Source: DATGMS01 sp035303945 (GTDB lineage: Bacteria > Bacteroidota > Bacteroidia > Cytophagales > Cyclobacteriaceae). Taken from it: DNA of 64,000 nt. The translations under genes were made by a program, and so were the position numbers. The notes under the pieces were generated by a model. That model had not been told where the DNA came from, searched no databases, and saw nothing but the letters and a program-made list of their open reading frames with translations. Each line of letters begins with the position of its first letter. Positions within the stretch are counted from its first letter, which is position 1. Below are positions 61,199-64,000 of this stretch, one piece after another. Location: positions 1 through 64,000 of the forward strand of contig DATGQZ010000050.1 in NCBI GenBank assembly GCA_035303945.1. Reading direction: 5' to 3'.

Positions 61199-61241
61199 AA
61201 AAATAAAAAAGTCTCCCGGAAAACAGCTTCCAAGAGACTTT
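61199..61241 (-). terminator. Terminator of rpmE2
   Basis: On the minus strand a 13-bp stem with two G-U pairs (outer AAGTCTC/GAGACTT, inner GGAA/TTCC) is followed by TTTTATTTTT. It ends the rpmE2 transcript just before the GlmU-like gene. Confidence 0.85.
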
Positions 61242-61263
61242 AGTTATGAACACTTCGGAAAAT

Positions 61264-61509
61264 TTAGTTCTTTTTGTATCTTCTGTTGAATTTCTCAACC
61301 CTACCTGCAGTATCCAACAACATTTTCTTCCCTGTGTAAAAAGGATGTGATGCAGAGCTTACCTCAACTTTTACAAGAGGATATTCCTTACCATCTTCCC
61401 AAGTGATTGTTTCATTGGTATCAATGGTAGATTTGGTCAAAAACTTAAACTCACTAGAAGTATCGTAAAATACTACTGCTCTGTAGTTTGGATGAATGTC
61501 TTTTTTCAT
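61264..61509 (-). CDS. rpmE2: Ribosomal protein L31 type B
   Basis: The 81-residue protein matches the B form of L31: MKKDIHPNYR, VVFYDTSSEFKFLTKSTI, EYPLVKVEVSSASHPFYTGK and GRVEKFNRRY. It contains no cysteine, so it is the zinc-independent paralogue. The start was set at ATG 61509, 14 codons inside a longer frame. The gene has its own promoter and terminator. In bacteria with both forms the B type is used under zinc limitation, but in this group it can be the only copy. Confidence 0.96.
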   Translation of the reverse strand: MKKDIHPNYRAVVFYDTSSEFKFLTKSTIDTNETITWEDGKEYPLVKVEVSSASHPFYTGKKMLLDTAGRVEKFNRRYKKN

Positions 61510-61548
61510 TGTATTATCTATATTTTGCCGCTTATTCAAATTGAGGCA

Positions 61549-61580
61549 CAAAGTTATCCTTTTTTATAAGCCTCTCCAAA
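61549..61580 (-). promoter_or_regulatory. Bacteroidota-type promoter of rpmE2
   Basis: On the minus strand TTTG (61580-61577) and TAACTTTG (61556-61549) stand 20 nt apart, an exact -33/-7 match. The ATG lies 39 nt downstream of the -7 element. Confidence 0.7.
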
Positions 61581-61726
61581 CGTTTGTCAATGAAATATTT
61601 ATCCAGTAGGGCACTTTAGAAAAATTTAGGTCTAAGAATTAGCGGATGAATACGGCCTCAACTAATTTCTATAACATAATCATTAGATTTGGCTACTTTA
61701 TGTATTACCCTACAACGATTGCCAAG

Positions 61727-63391
61727 ATGAAAAGATGCTTAATATTTTTTTCGGCCTATTACATACTTAGCCTTTCTCTACTAAAAGCCCAAAGTGCCTA
61801 TGCTCCCGTAGATAGGGACTATTATCATTTGATCGACCGTTACGGCATCCTGCACGGGGAGCTCGGTGATTTTTATACCACCGTCAAACCCTTCAGTCGG
61901 AGCCGCACAGCCCATTATGTCGTTTCCCTGGAAGACAACATGGAAGTAGTGAATCCCATCGACAAGTTCAACATCAATTATTTGAAAAATGACAACTGGG
62001 AATTTGCTCCCACTCCAACAGAGGACGCTCAACATTCCTGGAAAGGCATATACAGAAAACCTGCCGATTTTTATTACCACAGAGACAGCGTAGTGGATAT
62101 TCATATCAACCCTGTGTTTTATTTTTCTGGTGGAAAAAGTTCGGGGGAGAATCAGTTTAACTTCAGAAATAGTAGGGGAATTGAACTGCGGGGCAGTATA
62201 GACCGAAAAGTCGGTTTTTACACCGCTTTAATGACCACGGAGACCTACCTTCCCCCTTGGGTGGAGGCTTACGCCCAGTACACTGGAGCTGTTCCTGGTG
62301 AAGGTTTTTGGAAATTATATCGAGACAGGGGCTATAGTTTTTTTACAGCTACGGGATACATCACCTTCAAACTCACTCCGCATATCGAAGCCCAGCTTGG
62401 TCAAGATAGAAATTTTGTAGGAGAGGGATATCGCTCCATGATTCTCTCGGACTTTTCCAGCCCTTACATGTTTCTCAAGATCAATACTCGCATCTGGAAA
62501 TTTGGCTTCACCAATCTTTGGGCGCAGATGAATGCAGATGTTTTTTATAACCGCGGCAGACCCACAGATGGAAGGTATCCGAAGAAATGGTTTTCTCACC
62601 ACCGCTTGGGAATCAACCTAGGCAAAAAGCTAAATCTCGGAGTCTTTGAATCGGTCATGGCCAACCAATTGGATTGGAATTATTTTAACCCGATTATATT
62701 TTACAGATGGGTGGAACATCAGCTGGGTACCCCTGACAAGGTCATGCTCGGGGCAGACTTCAAGTGGAATTTTTATCCCTCCATGCAGTTATACGGACAA
62801 TTTGCATTAGACGAGTTCGTGTTTAAGGAGTTTTTTGAAATAGACGGCAACAACTCCAGCAGAAACAAACACGGATTACAGGCGGGCTACAAGTATATCA
62901 ATATCTTTAAAATCCCTCAGCTGGATCTCCAACTGGAGTATAATCAGGCGAGGCCTTATACCTATCAGGAAAAATTTGACTATCAGTCCTTCAGTAACTA
63001 TAGGACTGCGCTCACCCATCCTTTGGGAGCAAACTTCCGGGAAGTGCTTGGCATACTACGCTACCAGCCACTTCCAAAACTTCAGTTGACGGCAATGGCG
63101 ATTTACCAATATTACGGCAGCGATCCTGATGCTTCAAGCAATTTCGGTGGCGACATCTTGAAAAGCCGCCTTACCCAGAGCACTGGATTATATGGAAATA
63201 CAATTGGCCAAGGAGTAGAAAACAGGGTGTTGATGGGCAGCCTTCACGCTTCCTACATGCTGAAGCACCGAATGTTTATTGACTTGAGTCATAGCTATCG
63301 GGACCATAAAACGGAGGAGGGCTCCGAAAAGCACCACTATCCTCAAATATCTCTGAGAATGAATATCAGCAGACAGGAATTCAATTATTAG
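61727..63391 (+). CDS. Outer membrane beta-barrel protein, Wzi/RemB-like
   Basis: The protein has 554 residues from ATG 61727, where a signal peptide ending LLKAQ begins; earlier in-frame ATGs would bury it. The sequence is rich in aromatic strands typical of a barrel of about 18 strands. A conserved-looking segment reads AQLGQDRNFVGEGYRSMILSDFSSPYMFLKINTRIWKFGFTNLWAQ, which resembles the capsule assembly protein Wzi family and the gliding-related RemB protein of Flavobacterium. A role in surface polysaccharide attachment or gliding is likely but not certain. No capsule genes lie nearby. Confidence 0.75.
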   Translation: MKRCLIFFSAYYILSLSLLKAQSAYAPVDRDYYHLIDRYGILHGELGDFYTTVKPFSRSRTAHYVVSLEDNMEVVNPIDKFNINYLKNDNWEFAPTPTEDAQHSWKGIYRKPADFYYHRDSVVDIHINPVFYFSGGKSSGENQFNFRNSRGIELRGSIDRKVGFYTALMTTETYLPPWVEAYAQYTGAVPGEGFWKLYRDRGYSFFTATGYITFKLTPHIEAQLGQDRNFVGEGYRSMILSDFSSPYMFLKINTRIWKFGFTNLWAQMNADVFYNRGRPTDGRYPKKWFSHHRLGINLGKKLNLGVFESVMANQLDWNYFNPIIFYRWVEHQLGTPDKVMLGADFKWNFYPSMQLYGQFALDEFVFKEFFEIDGNNSSRNKHGLQAGYKYINIFKIPQLDLQLEYNQARPYTYQEKFDYQSFSNYRTALTHPLGANFREVLGILRYQPLPKLQLTAMAIYQYYGSDPDASSNFGGDILKSRLTQSTGLYGNTIGQGVENRVLMGSLHASYMLKHRMFIDLSHSYRDHKTEEGSEKHHYPQISLRMNISRQEFNY

Positions 63392-63717
63392 AGGGTAGCA
63401 GCATATCAAACTTTCCGCTTGGATTATGCCTCTACTCTTCTAAGGGCTTGTTGTGGCAGGAATTTTGGAGTAAATTTAAGCAACATGGCCTTGTGATGGG
63501 CTGCATAAAATCAGAAAGATGAATGGTGCCGGCCGTTTTCATCTTCCGTTTTTCGAAGGGAAGATGCACAACATGTATCGAGGCGTTTTTGCCTCAACCT
63601 GAGGCAGAGCACCTTAGACTCTTATTGAATAAATAGCTCTTCATCGTCCTCATTAGCATTGGACTAATATTATTTGTTATGTATATTTAATATAAAAGAA
63701 ACCAAACCGGAAATGAT
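63392..63717. other. Intergenic region with overlapping hairpins
   Basis: About 325 nt. It holds a hairpin with arms CATCTTCC (63540-63547) and GGAAGATG (63559-63566), and two mutually exclusive hairpins between 63580 and 63605. A 27-codon frame (63519-63602) spans these structures but has no further support. No exact TAnnTTTG element was found before the next gene. Confidence 0.5.
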
Positions 63718-64000
63718 ATGAAAAAGGTAAGTGGAATATTTCAGCTTTTGGTAGCCTTATTTTTTGGAGTAGCTTTGGTTTACTTCCTTATGTTTGACAG
63801 TGTGCGAAACGGCTTCAATATACAAGAACTCACCGCGGGTACTGTCGTCATCTGGTTGTTAGTGGGCCTCATCTTATTTCTGATCGCATGGGCGACAGCA
63901 TCGATGTATCAAAGAAACTTGGTCAGCAGAATCAAAAAACTTGAATTGGAAAAGAATCAACTCAAAGCGGATATTTATGACCTGGAAAGATCCACTAAGC
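63718..64000 (+). CDS. Small membrane protein with coiled-coil tail, 3' part outside window
   Basis: An ATG at 63718 opens a frame that stays open to the window edge, giving at least 94 residues. It has two membrane helices, about residues 6-25 and 45-65, with a short loop between them, and then a charged helical segment (about 69-94, with SRIKKLELEKNQLKADIYDLE) that looks like a coiled coil. This layout resembles LapA-type proteins (DUF1049), where two helices lead to a cytoplasmic coiled coil, but the family cannot be fixed from the fragment. Confidence 0.65.
   Translation, partial: MKKVSGIFQLLVALFFGVALVYFLMFDSVRNGFNIQELTAGTVVIWLLVGLILFLIAWATASMYQRNLVSRIKKLELEKNQLKADIYDLERSTK

Noticed and set aside
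63519..63602. 27-codon frame before the last gene as a protein-coding gene
   Set aside because: Too short and without conserved features; kept only as a possible leader element in the hairpin finding.
1..64000. CRISPR arrays, insertion sequences, prophage or integrative element borders
   Set aside because: No regularly spaced repeats, transposase, integrase or terminal repeats were seen, and gene content is core-like throughout.
1..64000. tRNA, rRNA or other standard RNA genes
   Set aside because: The intergenic regions longer than 300 nt were read for cloverleaf patterns and conserved RNA motifs on both strands and none was recognised; a covariance-model scan would be needed to exclude small RNAs.

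Overview
The window looks like a chromosomal segment of a Bacteroidota bacterium of the order Cytophagales, most likely family Cyclobacteriaceae. The pointers are SusC/SusD outer-membrane pairs, a complete gldK-gldL-gldM-gldN cluster with a PorP/SprF gene, a SprE/PorW-like lipoprotein, zinc-free type B ribosomal protein L31, DUF4271 next to hemD, and promoters of the Bacteroidota type (TTTG, about 20 nt, TAnnTTTG). Gene order is dense, many genes overlap by 1-8 nt, and no insertion sequence, prophage, CRISPR array, tRNA or rRNA gene was seen.

Layout. 1-6.8 kb: the end of one SusC/SusD pair and a complete second pair, each closed by a terminator. 6.8-15.8 kb: metabolism and transport (gcvT, a ComB-like phosphatase, a SulP anion transporter with a lipoprotein, a 2-oxoglutarate oxygenase with a chromate-type transporter, a methyltransferase, asd). 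15.9-21.1 kb: one 1758-residue secreted lamin-tail/Ig-like protein. 21.2-30.3 kb: a DUF1080 protein, then an envelope block made of an AtpZ-like protein, bactofilin and M23 peptidase on the minus strand and SprE/PorW-like protein, class A PBP and uvrC on the plus strand. 30.4-44.9 kb: a long minus-strand run holding periplasmic PPIases, an SMP-30 protein, an Omp85-type barrel, DUF4271, hemD, PorP/SprF and GldK-L-M-N, which together form an outer-membrane biogenesis, type IX secretion and gliding block. 45-47.8 kb: a partner-switching module (PP2C phosphatase, STAS antagonist, ATPase kinase). 47.9-53 kb: a DUF4197 lipoprotein, DUF721, hemW, two related secreted proteins in tandem and a small barrel. 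53.2-54.8 kb: an actin-like protein followed 3 nt later by a second bactofilin. 54.8-61.5 kb: a minus-strand run with a RmlD-like reductase, a cyclophilin lipoprotein, hemC, rimK, a RimK-associated protease, holB, a GlmU-like protein and rpmE2. 61.7-64 kb: a Wzi/RemB-like outer-membrane protein and the start of a small membrane protein.

The most striking observation is the actin-like protein at 53205-54233. The motif that should open an actin-type ATPase (the phosphate-1 loop) is absent from its N-terminus and a good match lies at its extreme C-terminus, while the other actin-fold motifs follow in normal order. This is what a circular permutation of the fold would look like. It is coupled to a bactofilin gene, so two filament-forming protein families appear to be co-expressed. 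Whether this permutation has been described before cannot be judged from the sequence.

Limits: functions are read from motifs and family knowledge only, without searches. Several starts were moved to internal ATG codons where the upstream extension began with TTG or GTG and had no support. A few genes (methyltransferase, hemW, M23 peptidase) seem to use TTG and chrA seems to use GTG.
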